Notes: generated by a model from the sequence alone, not told the origin. A DNA stretch of 64,000 nucleotides from Tritrichomonas musculus (GCA_039105265.1 JAPFFF010000048.1:620001-684000); one strand, 5' to 3'. Positions 10,029 to 19,170 are shown, numbered from the stretch's first letter. Made by a program: numbers and translations.

Positions 10029-13000
10029 ACTGAAGAGTACGTGAGAATTGAGGTAGGTTGGTTTGTTGAAATGTCTTTGACTTCCTGAATGCATTCGAAC
10101 CATCCAACAAATCAAATGTCATGCTTTCTCCTTTGTACATCCTTTCATAGAGTTCTTCAACTGAGATACCCATCCTTTTGCACTTGTTGAGAATAACTTG
10201 TTTTGGAATTCCTTTAAGTCTAATATGGTATCCTTCATTTCCTTGTTCATCAACCAAGATATCGAGGTAGCTCTTTTTACCAAGTGCAATGAGTTTTCTT
10301 GAGTGTATTTCCCCTTGACTACCTTCGAACTCATCGAAGTCATTATGGAACTGACACATATTTTTACCAATAAGAGGTTGATGATACTTGAACTGGAATA
10401 AGTCAGCTATCCTTGGCACGTCATTTTCCATAACGTGACAAGAATCTGTGTCCTGGTAGTAGATAGGTATACCTGCTTGTTCAGCTGTAGCCATAACCCT
10501 GTTCATTAAGTGCTTACTCCAAGAGAGAACGCTTGCACCAAATTGAGGTAGGTTGAAATGGTCATTAATTGGTTTCAACTTCTTGACATAGCACTTATCA
10601 ATATTAACATCTTCAACAACCTCCTTGACAAAGTTGTAGTTCCGCCAGAGATACTTGTATAGTTGGCTTTTTGGTACTGTCTTTGTTTCAGTCTTAGTTG
10701 CTTTTAATATTGACTTGCCATATATGGAGTTGAGGAGGAGCTTTATTGTTTGTTCAAGAGGGTTCTTTTGCTTTTTATAACTTGCCCTGAGATTAAAGAG
10801 CTTCTCAATGAACTCATTGATTTTCTTGTTAAATCCTTCATCAAAGTAATAGCCACGTATTAACTCATATTCAACATCATAAAATTCGAACAAGTCCATA
10901 AGACCTACTTTATCGATATAATAATGGTCAACAAGGAAATTGCCGAATATTTTACTACCTGCTTCATTCCTTGTAAATACTTGTCCAAATTTATATGGCT
11001 CTTTTGATTTACATTCGAGTTTCTTGATGTTGACTTCGATAAAGAATGTATCATATTGCATAAGTTGTTCATGGGTAGTACCTTGTGGTATTACTTTAGG
11101 TCTTCCTTTTGGTATACCATCCATGACATACATTGCAGATGGATATAAGCTAACTGCATCAAAGTCTTGTATCCTTCCTTCGATGTATTGCTTTTCATTA
11201 CCTGCTGTCATTGTTCGTCCACCTGAAACACATCGTTGAATGAAGTCTTGACACTTACCTGATAATTCATAACATCCATCAAAACAACCATATTTTTTTG
11301 CAAAGCAATATCCAATAGCACTGATAGATATAAAATCATGAACACCATACATATCTGTCTTTGTTTCTTTAAAGACTTCTCCGAGGTCTCTATTAAATTT
11401 TTCCATTCCCTTCATCAAAACAATACAATCCTTGAAACAATAGAAGATGGCATATTTAATGATGTCGATTTTGCCATCATTATAACAATTTGCTATTTTT
11501 GCATTTTCGATAATCTGCTTGCAGTTTGCATCAAGTTGTTCTTTCGATAACTTGTCTTGGTTTTCATCGATATATTGCTGTTGGAACTCAGTAGCATCAA
11601 CAATTCTTCTTTGTATGTTCTCTTGTGTATATAGCTTATATGCCATGACTTCCTTGTGAACATTGAGGTTGAACATTGTAGCAAATTTACTTAATGCTTG
11701 TGGTATTATACTGTATGAGTTCCTGAATGTTAATCTTTTTTTGACTTTCCTTGTACCTTCTTCGAATAATGTCATGATGATTTGAAGTACAGTACCACTT
11801 CGTTCTGTTATCTGTGTATCCCATCCAGGTGTGTTAATGAAAAAGCATGCATCATACTTGAGGTTGTGAAAATATGTTAATGAGCCACTCCATAAATAAT
11901 TCAAGAGCTTCTGTCCACAATCTTCACCTTGAATAGATATTTTATGTATGTTGGCACCATCTCGAAAGATAGTACAATTGAGATATGGTATATGTGGACT
12001 GACTGTAGAGTTTGTTTCGAAGCCGCTATAATAAATCCTTGACCATGTATTTTGTTTCTTCTTGTTATTATCAATGAGTCTTGTACATTGTTCTGCATTA
12101 TATTCGAGACTTGTATAATCTTTCACATGGTCATATTCAGTTGTGTTGATGATATCCAATTCACATGCTTTTATTTCTTCGAATAGATGTAGTTCAAACA
12201 TCTTTTGGAAAAAGGTTATTGGTTTGATTCCTTCATAATTATATTCTTTTATACTTTTTTCATTTCGTAATTTATATATCTTACATCTTTTTTCAAAAGG
12301 AATATGTGCAAATGTTTTATCAAGTTCTTCATAGTGTTGAAGGTAGAATAATGTACAAGGTATGTTCCTGTTGAGCATATAATGGTCTTTGAACAATATC
12401 AGTTTAACTTCTCTTTTAAAATCAACAGACCATTTTTTCTTTCTGGTGTTGATTCTTGTTTCATACTTGTATTTATCAGGTTGTTCAACAACTCTAATGA
12501 TGCTAAAATTGCACTTGAACTTTTGAGCAACATCAATTATCTTGTTATTGGGTATGGTTCTTGTTTGAACAAAAAATCGTAGGTCATCTATTTCATCATC
12601 AGTGAACACACCTGATTGTATACAAGCATATACAAAACAATTATCTCTGTAGTTCTCTTTCCTTACTTCATGAAAGATTTGATATGCTGATAGGTCTATT
12701 GGAGAACGATTGATGTATGGGAAAAAACTACCTTCTGGTGTATTTCGATAGTCTTCATCAATTTCAACTTCATCATCATAGATTTCATGAGTATCCATAT
12801 CTTGCATCTTGGTTCGAAAATGAACACCATCATTTGTTTTATTCATGTCAATAAATTGTACCTCATATCGAACAGGAATGAACATGTTTGAGATGTATGG
12901 ATTTGTATCTGATTGGTCTTCACTTAAATCAAGTTCTCCTGTTATATGTCCGAGTGTACTTTCGATGTTGTGCTTATCACTGAGTGTGAAGTACTTGTGA

Positions 13001-13302
13001 GTTCCATCAAGTGCTATTGCTTTAACAATAGGTCTTCCAACATGTTTCATTTTATAAATCTGTCTAAGTGTTTCAGTAAACGCATACCTCTTATCTTCAT
13101 CTTGGTTGATGTCTGTTGCAAAACCAATACCTTGTCCTGCTGGAATCATGAGCTTCCTCATTTCTTCTTTAAACTTGTCGTTCTTTTTATATTGTTTAGC
13201 ACGTCGATTATATTCACGACGAAACTGTGATTTGGTATCAGCATAGACATCTCCAATAGCATCTAAAAAATCATCTTCAATGTCCTTGTTCATGTTTAAC
13301 AT
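10021..13302 (-). CDS. Protein-primed family-B DNA polymerase (Polinton PolB)
   Basis: About 1093 residues, starting at the ATG at 13300-13302 (MLNMNKD); a second Met lies three codons on. Polymerase motifs are clear: motif A with DFDAVSLYPSAM (about residue 714), motif B with LLNSIYGKS (about 859) and motif C with YYQDTDSC (about 947). The exonuclease region shows FHNLKYDACFF and YCFKDCIVLM. The N-terminal third carries NCFVYACIQSGVFTDDEI (around residues 220-240), a cysteine-containing block seen in Polinton-type polymerases that resembles an OTU-like peptidase fold. The enzyme should copy the element from its ends with a protein primer. An initiator-like TCACTT lies about 8-13 bases upstream of the start. 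Confidence 0.95.
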   Translation of the reverse strand: MLNMNKDIEDDFLDAIGDVYADTKSQFRREYNRRAKQYKKNDKFKEEMRKLMIPAGQGIGFATDINQDEDKRYAFTETLRQIYKMKHVGRPIVKAIALDGTHKYFTLSDKHNIESTLGHITGELDLSEDQSDTNPYISNMFIPVRYEVQFIDMNKTNDGVHFRTKMQDMDTHEIYDDEVEIDEDYRNTPEGSFFPYINRSPIDLSAYQIFHEVRKENYRDNCFVYACIQSGVFTDDEIDDLRFFVQTRTIPNNKIIDVAQKFKCNFSIIRVVEQPDKYKYETRINTRKKKWSVDFKREVKLILFKDHYMLNRNIPCTLFYLQHYEELDKTFAHIPFEKRCKIYKLRNEKSIKEYNYEGIKPITFFQKMFELHLFEEIKACELDIINTTEYDHVKDYTSLEYNAEQCTRLIDNNKKKQNTWSRIYYSGFETNSTVSPHIPYLNCTIFRDGANIHKISIQGEDCGQKLLNYLWSGSLTYFHNLKYDACFFINTPGWDTQITERSGTVLQIIMTLFEEGTRKVKKRLTFRNSYSIIPQALSKFATMFNLNVHKEVMAYKLYTQENIQRRIVDATEFQQQYIDENQDKLSKEQLDANCKQIIENAKIANCYNDGKIDIIKYAIFYCFKDCIVLMKGMEKFNRDLGEVFKETKTDMYGVHDFISISAIGYCFAKKYGCFDGCYELSGKCQDFIQRCVSGGRTMTAGNEKQYIEGRIQDFDAVSLYPSAMYVMDGIPKGRPKVIPQGTTHEQLMQYDTFFIEVNIKKLECKSKEPYKFGQVFTRNEAGSKIFGNFLVDHYYIDKVGLMDLFEFYDVEYELIRGYYFDEGFNKKINEFIEKLFNLRASYKKQKNPLEQTIKLLLNSIYGKSILKATKTETKTVPKSQLYKYLWRNYNFVKEVVEDVNIDKCYVKKLKPINDHFNLPQFGASVLSWSKHLMNRVMATAEQAGIPIYYQDTDSCHVMENDVPRIADLFQFKYHQPLIGKNMCQFHNDFDEFEGSQGEIHSRKLIALGKKSYLDILVDEQGNEGYHIRLKGIPKQVILNKCKRMGISVEELYERMYKGESMTFDLLDGSNAFRKSKTFQQTNLPQFSRTLQFM

Positions 13303-13309
13303 AAAATAA

Positions 13310-13315
13310 AAGTGA
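13310..13315 (-). promoter_or_regulatory. Initiator-like element of PolB
   Basis: TCACTT on the minus strand, eight bases above the ATG at 13302; fits the trichomonad initiator TCA(C/T)(T/A). Confidence 0.45.
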
Positions 13316-13360
13316 AACGATAAAAATAAAAACAAAGAAAAAGTTAAAAAAATTATTTTT

Positions 13361-14740
13361 TTATTGAGGATATCCATTATCATCATCATCTAGATGTGGA
13401 AAATTATATTGGAATTCATTTCCTTTCGACTTCATATCAGATTTTTGTTGATATTGGTTCTTTATCATACCTTCATTGAAGGTTTTGATGTTCTTCATCA
13501 CTTGTTTCGGTGATTGCCTCTTGTCTTTTTTAAAGAAGTCGCATGAATTGTCCAACTTCTCTTTCTCTTCTGGTGATAAGTATGGTCGAAGATGATAAAT
13601 GCAATTGGACAACTTCCATCCATATGTCTTGAACAATGATGTTTGTTCAGCTGTGTTAGTCTGGGGAATGGTGTCAAACATGTATCGAAGATGGTCTAGT
13701 TCGGTGTCCATCAATTGAGTTCTTGCCAACTTTTCAGCAAATGAATCAGTTGTTGGAGGACCAGCTTGTTGAGCATTTTTTAGATTCGCCACATCCTTCT
13801 TGAGGTCGTGAATTTTGTTAATGTACTTCGCCACCTTTTTTGGAGTAAGTTCCAATTTCATCAGCTCGAGTGCGTATTCGTCGCTATTATCAATGTCTTT
13901 CCTGAGTTCTTCAGCATTGTGATTGATGTCTTCAATGTGAAATTCTACACCAGTCATTTTCTCCTCCAACTTCGTTAATCGGTCTTTCAAGTTTTCATTT
14001 TCTTCTATTAATTGTTCCATTTCCTCTCGAAAGTCGAATGGACGAACATTATCCTCCTTATAATCACTATTGGATTTCATTTCATGAACACTTTTCGGTG
14101 GCTTATATGGTTCTTTGCGAGCTGGTGATGGTTCTTCAACAACATCTTCGATTTTTGTTTCTTCCTTCGGATTGGTACTTGTCTTCTGCGGTTCTGTAAA
14201 TCCAGATGGTCTGGATATAGGACCAAGTCTTGGAGGTGGTGGTGGTATTTTTGGTAATGTATTTGGTGTAGGAGGAAGGAGTGGATGATATCGAGGTGGT
14301 GGAAATACTTTACTCGAAAATGGCACGTACTGCTGCTTCTTCCTTCTTGCATCGTCTTCTTGCTTCAATCTTGCTAATGCTTCTTCTTCTTCTTGTTGCT
14401 GCTTCTTCCTTCTTGTTGCTGCTTCTTCTTCTTGTTGCTGCTTCTTCCTTTCTTCTTCTTCTTCTTGTTGCTGCTTCTTCCTTCTTCTTGCTTCTTCTTC
14501 TTCTTGTTGCTGCTTCTTCCTTTCTTCTTCTTCTTGTTGCTGCTTCTTTAATCTAGCTGCTTCTTCTTGCTGCTTCATGATGTACTGCTTCATTGATTCG
14601 AGTTGTTCTGGGGTCATGTTCTTGAACCAATCGTCTGCGGGTGGAGCTGATGGCGGATCTGATGGTGGAGCTTGTTGACCCAATTGCTCGATCGAGTCAA
14701 ATAGACTAACATCGCTGTCTGAGCTGTAGTTGTATGACAT
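13361..14740 (-). CDS. Coiled-coil, Q/E/K-repeat protein (Polinton)
   Basis: About 459 residues from the ATG at 14738-14740 (MSYNYSSDSD). The N-terminus is acidic and proline-rich, followed by a low-complexity tract of repeated KKQQQEEEE-type blocks (residues about 55-135, encoded by a GCTGCTTCTTCTT-type repeat). A proline-rich linker comes next, then a long heptad coiled coil (about 235-330), and a helical C-terminus. Such proteins can act as scaffolds or structural rods, but I do not recognise a family. It lies 58 bp upstream of PolB on the same strand. The repeat tract is likely to vary in copy number. Confidence 0.65.
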   Translation of the reverse strand: MSYNYSSDSDVSLFDSIEQLGQQAPPSDPPSAPPADDWFKNMTPEQLESMKQYIMKQQEEAARLKKQQQEEEERKKQQQEEEEARRRKKQQQEEEEERKKQQQEEEAATRRKKQQQEEEEALARLKQEDDARRKKQQYVPFSSKVFPPPRYHPLLPPTPNTLPKIPPPPPRLGPISRPSGFTEPQKTSTNPKEETKIEDVVEEPSPARKEPYKPPKSVHEMKSNSDYKEDNVRPFDFREEMEQLIEENENLKDRLTKLEEKMTGVEFHIEDINHNAEELRKDIDNSDEYALELMKLELTPKKVAKYINKIHDLKKDVANLKNAQQAGPPTTDSFAEKLARTQLMDTELDHLRYMFDTIPQTNTAEQTSLFKTYGWKLSNCIYHLRPYLSPEEKEKLDNSCDFFKKDKRQSPKQVMKNIKTFNEGMIKNQYQQKSDMKSKGNEFQYNFPHLDDDDNGYPQ

Positions 14741-14751
14741 TACAAGTATAA

Positions 14752-14757
14752 AAATGA
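14752..14757 (-). promoter_or_regulatory. Initiator-like element of the coiled-coil gene
   Basis: TCATTT on the minus strand, about 12 bases above the ATG at 14740. Confidence 0.4.
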
Positions 14758-14914
14758 TTAATTTTCTTGTTGATATCACTAAATTTTAAATTTCGTAGAA
14801 AAACTCGAAGGTGGATATTTTTCTTTGAAAAAGTTAAATACACTATAAAAATTCAAAAATTGAATTAAAAAAAATAAAATATATTGAAATTTTAAAAAAA
14901 TATATTTATTAATA

Positions 14915-14920
14915 TCACTA
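14915..14920 (+). promoter_or_regulatory. Initiator-like element of the 141-codon gene
   Basis: TCACTA, 12 bases upstream of the ATG at 14932. Confidence 0.45.
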
Positions 14921-14931
14921 TTATTTTATTA

Positions 14932-15357
14932 ATGATGAATGAAGAAGAAGATAAAATAGAAGATATTTTACAAAAACAAACACCTCCTAAAGGTTGTGAT
15001 TCATTCGACTACAAAATAAATATAAACATGTCGAAAAAAATATCTCAACTAAAAGTTGAAGATGATACATCAAATTTAAGAACGATGTGTGAAAATTATG
15101 CTCATGCTCTTGAAAATGATGCACATCGACTTCGAGCAAAACAAAAAAAGAGGTACGATGAATGGTTTGACAACCTCGAGAAAGATTGTTATCCTGCAAG
15201 AGACATTGTTAACTTGTACAACATGTTCTTTGGTCATGAACTACCTATTACTCGACTTGGTTTCGGGCATCTCGATGGAACAAAGAGACACTTTACACAT
15301 AAGAAAGTGAAAAGAAACAAGAAGTTCATCACAATGTACTACAAGAAAAAGGAATAA
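14932..15357 (+). CDS. Hypothetical basic protein (Polinton)
   Basis: 141 residues, or 140 from the second ATG. The N-terminal third is acidic; the rest is helical and increasingly basic, ending in a lysine-rich tail (KKVKRNKKFITMYYKKKE). A phrase YDEWFDNLEKDCYPARDIVNLYN lies mid-protein (about residues 80-100), with paired aromatic and charged residues like a small DNA-binding or packing domain. I recognise no family. It faces away from the coiled-coil gene, and its stop is followed within 20 bp by the tandem-repeat block. A basic tail would suit DNA contact; that is inference. Confidence 0.6.
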   Translation: MMNEEEDKIEDILQKQTPPKGCDSFDYKININMSKKISQLKVEDDTSNLRTMCENYAHALENDAHRLRAKQKKRYDEWFDNLEKDCYPARDIVNLYNMFFGHELPITRLGFGHLDGTKRHFTHKKVKRNKKFITMYYKKKE

Positions 15358-15372
15358 CTAAAACTTTTTTAA

Positions 15373-15780
15373 CTACTTGTTTTTTCGAGGTACTTGTTTT
15401 TTTTTCGAGGTACTTGTTTTTTTTTTAGCTACTTGTTTTTTTTTTTTAGCTACTTGTTTTTTCGAGGTACTTGTTTTTTTTTTAGCTACTTGTTTTTTTT
15501 CGAGGTACTTGTTTTTTCGAGGTACTTGTTTTTTTTCGAGGTACTTGTTTTTTTTCGAGGTACTTGTTTTTTCGAGGTACTTGTTTTTTTTCGAGGTACT
15601 TGTTTTTCCTCATAAGCTACCTTTTTCCTCATAAGCTACCTTTTTCCTCATAAGCTACCTTTTTCCTCATAAGCTACCTTTTTCCTCATAAGCTACCTTT
15701 TTCCTCATAAGCTACCTTTTTCCTCATAAGCTACCTCTTTATTTTCATAAGCTACCTTTTTCCTCATAAGCTACCTCTTT
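15373..15780 (+). repeat. Two-part tandem-repeat block inside the Polinton
   Basis: Part A (15373-15608) holds about 13 units of ACTTG-T(n)-CGAGGT or ACTTG-T(n)-AGCT, 17-22 bp each, varying in the T-run. Part B (about 15609-15780) holds about nine units of CTCATAAGCTACCTTTTTC with a 19-bp period, two of them with a TATTTT variant. The A unit shares CTACTTGTTTTTTC with the terminal-repeat array. The block lies between convergent genes and its right end encodes the C-terminus of the 88-codon gene. Possible roles are a recombination or replication site, or mere slippage. Confidence 0.85.
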
Positions 15781-16011
15781 ATTTTCATATTCTTTTATTT
15801 TTTCCTTCATACTTTGTACTTCTTTTTTCTTTCTTTCACGATATGCCTTTTGTTGTTTCTTACGTGCTTCATTTCTTTCTTCAACTGTTGTATATTTTGG
15901 TTTCCTTCCTCTTTTTTCGACACTCTGAAGATTCTCTTTGCTTTTCGACTTCTTGAGTTTTTTGATAATGGCTGTTTCTTTGAACTCACCTAAATCTAAA
16001 TTTTGGCTCAT
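15745..16011 (-). CDS. Small basic protein, AT-hook plus bZIP-like basic region (Polinton)
   Basis: 88 residues. After an acidic start come a lysine-rich stretch, an AT-hook-like RGRKPK (residues about 34-39), then a highly basic helix with ARKKQQKAYRERKKKE (about 49-64), close to the basic region of bZIP factors, followed by a short amphipathic helix with few leucines. The C-terminal residues (ENKEVAYEEKGSL) are encoded by the 19-bp tandem repeat. DNA binding is strongly suggested. It could be a transcription regulator of the element or a DNA-condensing protein. No full leucine zipper is visible, so the bZIP call is tentative. Confidence 0.6.
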   Translation of the reverse strand: MSQNLDLGEFKETAIIKKLKKSKSKENLQSVEKRGRKPKYTTVEERNEARKKQQKAYRERKKKEVQSMKEKIKEYENKEVAYEEKGSL

Positions 16012-16056
16012 GATTTCATTGGAGATAAAAAATTGAATTATTTTTTCAAAATCACT

Positions 16057-16062
16057 TCATTT
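16057..16062 (+). promoter_or_regulatory. Initiator-like element of the 120-codon gene
   Basis: TCATTT, six bases before the ATG at 16069; a second TCACTT lies five bases further up. Confidence 0.4.
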
Positions 16063-16068
16063 TTTAAA

Positions 16069-16431
16069 ATGTCGTCTACCGCAAAAGACTTCAAAGAATA
16101 CCAAAAACAGCAAAAGAATGATATAAAAAGTGCTAATGCTGAAATCACCAATGCTGTTAAAGAGGTTGTATTCCTGTTCAACCAAAAAATAACAAACTCT
16201 ACACCATCTAGTGTCTGCATCAACTATGACCCTTTGATACAAACCAACTTGAACAAGATTGCTGGTGCACTTACTCAAATGAATCTCACTACCTGTGAGG
16301 TTTATATCAAAAAGAATCCACAATCTCCAAAACCAAAACCTCTTGGCTTTCAAGTGCCAATAGTGTCTGACTCGCAAGAGACACAAGAAGATGATGAACA
16401 AGAAGCTTCATCACCAAAAGATAAGGAGTAA
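16069..16431 (+). CDS. Hypothetical small protein (Polinton)
   Basis: 120 residues from the ATG at 16069 (MSSTAKDFKEYQK); an upstream in-frame ATG at 16003 lies inside the facing gene and is less likely. The N-terminal half is helical and charged. A central helix holds repeated N-K-I-A-type residues, and the tail is proline- then acid-rich (QETQEDDEQEASSPKDKE). I recognise no family. It is the only plus-strand gene among the minus-strand cluster of 15.7-24.9 kb and has an initiator-like word close to its start, which sets it apart from its late-type neighbours. Confidence 0.55.
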   Translation: MSSTAKDFKEYQKQQKNDIKSANAEITNAVKEVVFLFNQKITNSTPSSVCINYDPLIQTNLNKIAGALTQMNLTTCEVYIKKNPQSPKPKPLGFQVPIVSDSQETQEDDEQEASSPKDKE

Positions 16432-16458
16432 GAGTAAAAAATAACTACTTCTAATTTT

Positions 16459-16983
16459 TTATACTATACAATATTTTAAACATACATGATAATTATTAAC
16501 AAGTTCATTATATTCTTTATTATATACTTGTTTCAAATCAATAGCTACTTCTCCATTATCTTTAATGATTTTTATAGCATCAATTTTTTGTATTGGACTA
16601 CTCTTTGCTGCACAACATCCAACATCTTCATTAAGTTGTACTTCAACTTCATTTACATGTAGTATTGATTTGATGATGTTGCAAAGAGATGCAATAGGTA
16701 CTATGATACATTTCTTTGATATAATATTAGCTAGTAGTGCTTTGTCTTGATTAAGTAGTATTTGTGCATATGCTTCAAGTATAACATTCCTTACATCTGG
16801 TTCAACTTCAACTGGTTCAGTTTGCACTCCAATGTCTCTTGTAATAACAATGTCTTCCTTGCCATCATCTCTCTTATTTATAATAATGTTGTTGTTGATG
16901 TTTGATGTAGATGATGCAGCTGCTGATGGTTCTAAAGATACATTTGCTTGAACTCCATTAGTTGTACTTCTCTTCTTAATCAT
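16459..16983 (-). CDS. Hypothetical protein with GVQTE motif (Polinton)
   Basis: 174 residues. The N-terminus is basic and serine/asparagine-rich (disordered). An IGVQTEPVEVE motif sits near residue 50, followed by a helical domain with several cysteines (IISKKCIIVPIASLCNI, then VGCCAAKSS) and a C-terminal stretch ending in CLKYCIV. I do not recognise a family. The QTE motif recurs in three other proteins of the element and looks like a dynein light chain LC8 ligand. It is the last gene of the minus-strand cluster that starts at 24856. Its start codon is preceded directly by TAA (TAAATG). Confidence 0.6.
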   Translation of the reverse strand: MIKKRSTTNGVQANVSLEPSAAASSTSNINNNIIINKRDDGKEDIVITRDIGVQTEPVEVEPDVRNVILEAYAQILLNQDKALLANIISKKCIIVPIASLCNIIKSILHVNEVEVQLNEDVGCCAAKSSPIQKIDAIKIIKDNGEVAIDLKQVYNKEYNELVNNYHVCLKYCIV

Positions 16984-16986
16984 TTA
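16981..16986 (-). promoter_or_regulatory. TAAATG start motif
   Basis: TAAATG overlaps the start codon of the 174-codon gene; no initiator-like TCA(C/T) lies in the 25 bases above. Confidence 0.35.
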
Positions 16987-17003
16987 AGTTTGAAAAAAAA
17001 CTT

Positions 17004-17438
17004 TTAATAGATATTGTTTTGAGTAATAACATGTTGTGTAGGTCCATATCTAATATCTTGTTTATTATATTCTCTTGCTCTACCTTGCATAGCAGGTGGT
17101 TCAGGCTTCTTAAGATATTTTGGTAGTAGAGGTACTGGTTTATCATGTTGACCAATATGTCTATAAAATCCACCATCAGTTATGCTAACAGGAGGTTCAT
17201 GTAGAGGTTTCGTTATATGTTCTCGAGTATCTGGGAATCTAACAGGCTCATCATGTTCGATAATCTGAGTAGGTGGTCGATTAATAAAAGGATTGAATGT
17301 GACTGAATATGTATTAGTATTGCTGAATACACCAAAATGTTGGAATTCTATGTCTTTATTTTTCATGGTAGCTTCATTAAACATCATACCTTCTCTTCCA
17401 ACAATCTCAGCATGTGGGCTTCTATAATCATTCGACAT
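17004..17438 (-). CDS. Hypothetical proline-rich protein next to capsid gene (Polinton)
   Basis: 144 residues, rich in proline, histidine and charged residues, with no hydrophobic core evident. Several short phrases look like extended linkers (for example NPFINRPPTQIIEHDEPV). It lies 31 bp downstream of the major capsid gene on the same strand. Small extended proteins beside capsid genes often act as cement or capsid-lining proteins; that role is only an inference from position and composition. I do not recognise the family. Confidence 0.6.
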   Translation of the reverse strand: MSNDYRSPHAEIVGREGMMFNEATMKNKDIEFQHFGVFSNTNTYSVTFNPFINRPPTQIIEHDEPVRFPDTREHITKPLHEPPVSITDGGFYRHIGQHDKPVPLLPKYLKKPEPPAMQGRAREYNKQDIRYGPTQHVITQNNIY

Positions 17439-17441
17439 TTA
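17436..17441 (-). promoter_or_regulatory. TAAATG start motif
   Basis: Overlaps the start codon of the 144-codon gene; preceded by a T-run. Confidence 0.35.
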
Positions 17442-17469
17442 CAAAAAAATAAAATATCCTTCTTTATGT

Positions 17470-19152
17470 TTATTCAGGGGTTGTTAAATCATAAGGACCA
17501 ATACGTACTGATGGTGGCATACCATTTGGTCTAATCAAAATACTAATTGATATATCTGTTAATAAGCATAATAATGGAGGCGTATCAACTTCCTTTCTAA
17601 ATGGATTATCTGCCTTTTGACTACATATCAGTTCGAAGTTAATAGGTGCAAGACTTGAAAGACCTTGTTGATATGTTCCATCCGTTTCAGTTGGAAGACC
17701 TATGAAGAATGAGGACCTATCATTTGGATAATAACCTGTTGTATTTTCATTATATTGATACTCATTAGCTAGACTTGCTATAATCTCTTTGTTAAATCCA
17801 TTTTGCTCTCCATTCATGTTCATTGCATTCTGGCAATATTCGAGGAACTCTGGATACTTACCATTAGTACCAAATGCTTTAGCAGGAATATTGTTGTAAT
17901 TACCACAATTCATATGAAATGCTTCAAACATAGGATTCTTGAAGTATGTCTTATGCGTATGCTTGAGTGGGAATAAGCAAAACATACTATCTACAAAATT
18001 AGGTGTAATAGTAATAGTTGCTTTATCTTGTTCATTATTAAGAGGTCTTGTACAAGTGTAAAATGACATAATCTGTGTTGGGAATGTAAGTGGATGTTGT
18101 GGGTTAGCATATCTTTGAACAAGTGCTGTATATACAGATTCATGAATACCAAAACAAGGTATAATACTCGCGCATTCTTCAATGGAATAATCAACAACAC
18201 TCCAAGTTCTCCAATCACTGTAAATTGTTCGGTCAACTCTTTCCTTAGTCTTGTCAGCTCCTGTAATTTCATATGCCCCTCCATGATTTTCACCAACAGG
18301 TGGAAGATTGTTGGGGTGATTAATCTTATCCATTGCTATTTTTTCGGTACTTGTCCACATCCATATTGGTTCTCCAATAGGTCGAAATTCATTGGTAATT
18401 TCATCAACATTGAAGTCTTTCATTATATGTGGATTAGGAACCAAGCTCTTTTCAAAACCAACTGGACAATATACCATACCAGCTGTTGAAAAGTATAGAC
18501 GTAATTCGATTTTACCTGCAAATGCTGGCAAGTACTTGATATTAGATAATGGTAGGAATCGTCGTAAATCAATCTTTAATCTTATTGTTTCAGTGACGGA
18601 AGAGACGTCTTTGTTAAGATTTGCAACAAAACCACATCTCCTTCCATGAGTATCATTCCAAATATCCTTATGTCTTGCTTTACTATATATATCAGCTCTT
18701 TTAGTAACTTCATTTGCACAACATGCAGTTAAAAAGGATTCTTCACATCCAAAGTTCTGGGTATAAAGCGTCATACCATTAGCTACAATTTCATACTTCT
18801 CAACAGCATCTCGAGCATCCTTAAAACCAAACCATACCTTACCAAAATTATAACCACTGACATTTTCTAAATCACTTAGAATTGGCTTGTCTATTTTTAT
18901 CATCACTTTCATATCTGCTCGAATAAAGCCATTATATATATCTGCTGTATTATGTGTATTGGGCGAGATAATACATGTTGTATAGGAACCACTCTTAATT
19001 GGTGGTGATGGTGAATACGAAGTTTGTGGATTTAATGAGTATGCCTTATTTGTATCACTAAGTGAAATGCAATTATCGACAACATCAAAATAGGATGCAA
19101 TTTGGGTACAAACCTCAGCTGAGGTTCTCATATATTGTTCCTTGTTGAGCAT
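17470..19152 (-). CDS. Major capsid protein, double jelly-roll type (Polinton MCP)
   Basis: 560 residues, the usual range for Polinton capsid proteins. It is beta-rich, with the pattern IRLKIDLRRFLPLSNIKYLP followed by AFAGKIELRLYF (about residues 195-230), which matches the typical phrase at the end of the first jelly-roll in this family. Further strand-rich blocks follow to the C-terminus (ISILIRPNGMPPSVR). Its position in a cluster with packaging ATPase, protease and integrase supports the call. It would assemble the icosahedral shell. The start at 19152 is preceded by TTTTCATCTAAAAAATG, neither a clean initiator nor TAAATG. Confidence 0.85.
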   Translation of the reverse strand: MLNKEQYMRTSAEVCTQIASYFDVVDNCISLSDTNKAYSLNPQTSYSPSPPIKSGSYTTCIISPNTHNTADIYNGFIRADMKVMIKIDKPILSDLENVSGYNFGKVWFGFKDARDAVEKYEIVANGMTLYTQNFGCEESFLTACCANEVTKRADIYSKARHKDIWNDTHGRRCGFVANLNKDVSSVTETIRLKIDLRRFLPLSNIKYLPAFAGKIELRLYFSTAGMVYCPVGFEKSLVPNPHIMKDFNVDEITNEFRPIGEPIWMWTSTEKIAMDKINHPNNLPPVGENHGGAYEITGADKTKERVDRTIYSDWRTWSVVDYSIEECASIIPCFGIHESVYTALVQRYANPQHPLTFPTQIMSFYTCTRPLNNEQDKATITITPNFVDSMFCLFPLKHTHKTYFKNPMFEAFHMNCGNYNNIPAKAFGTNGKYPEFLEYCQNAMNMNGEQNGFNKEIIASLANEYQYNENTTGYYPNDRSSFFIGLPTETDGTYQQGLSSLAPINFELICSQKADNPFRKEVDTPPLLCLLTDISISILIRPNGMPPSVRIGPYDLTTPE

Positions 19153-19170
19153 TTTTTAGATGAAAAAAAT

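Noticed and set aside
14281-14556. Leucine/serine-rich frame on the plus strand
   Set aside because: Antisense reading of the Q/E/K repeat tract of the coiled-coil gene.
15377-15634. Frames of repeated FFRGTCFF-type residues
   Set aside because: Translations of the tandem-repeat block, low complexity only.
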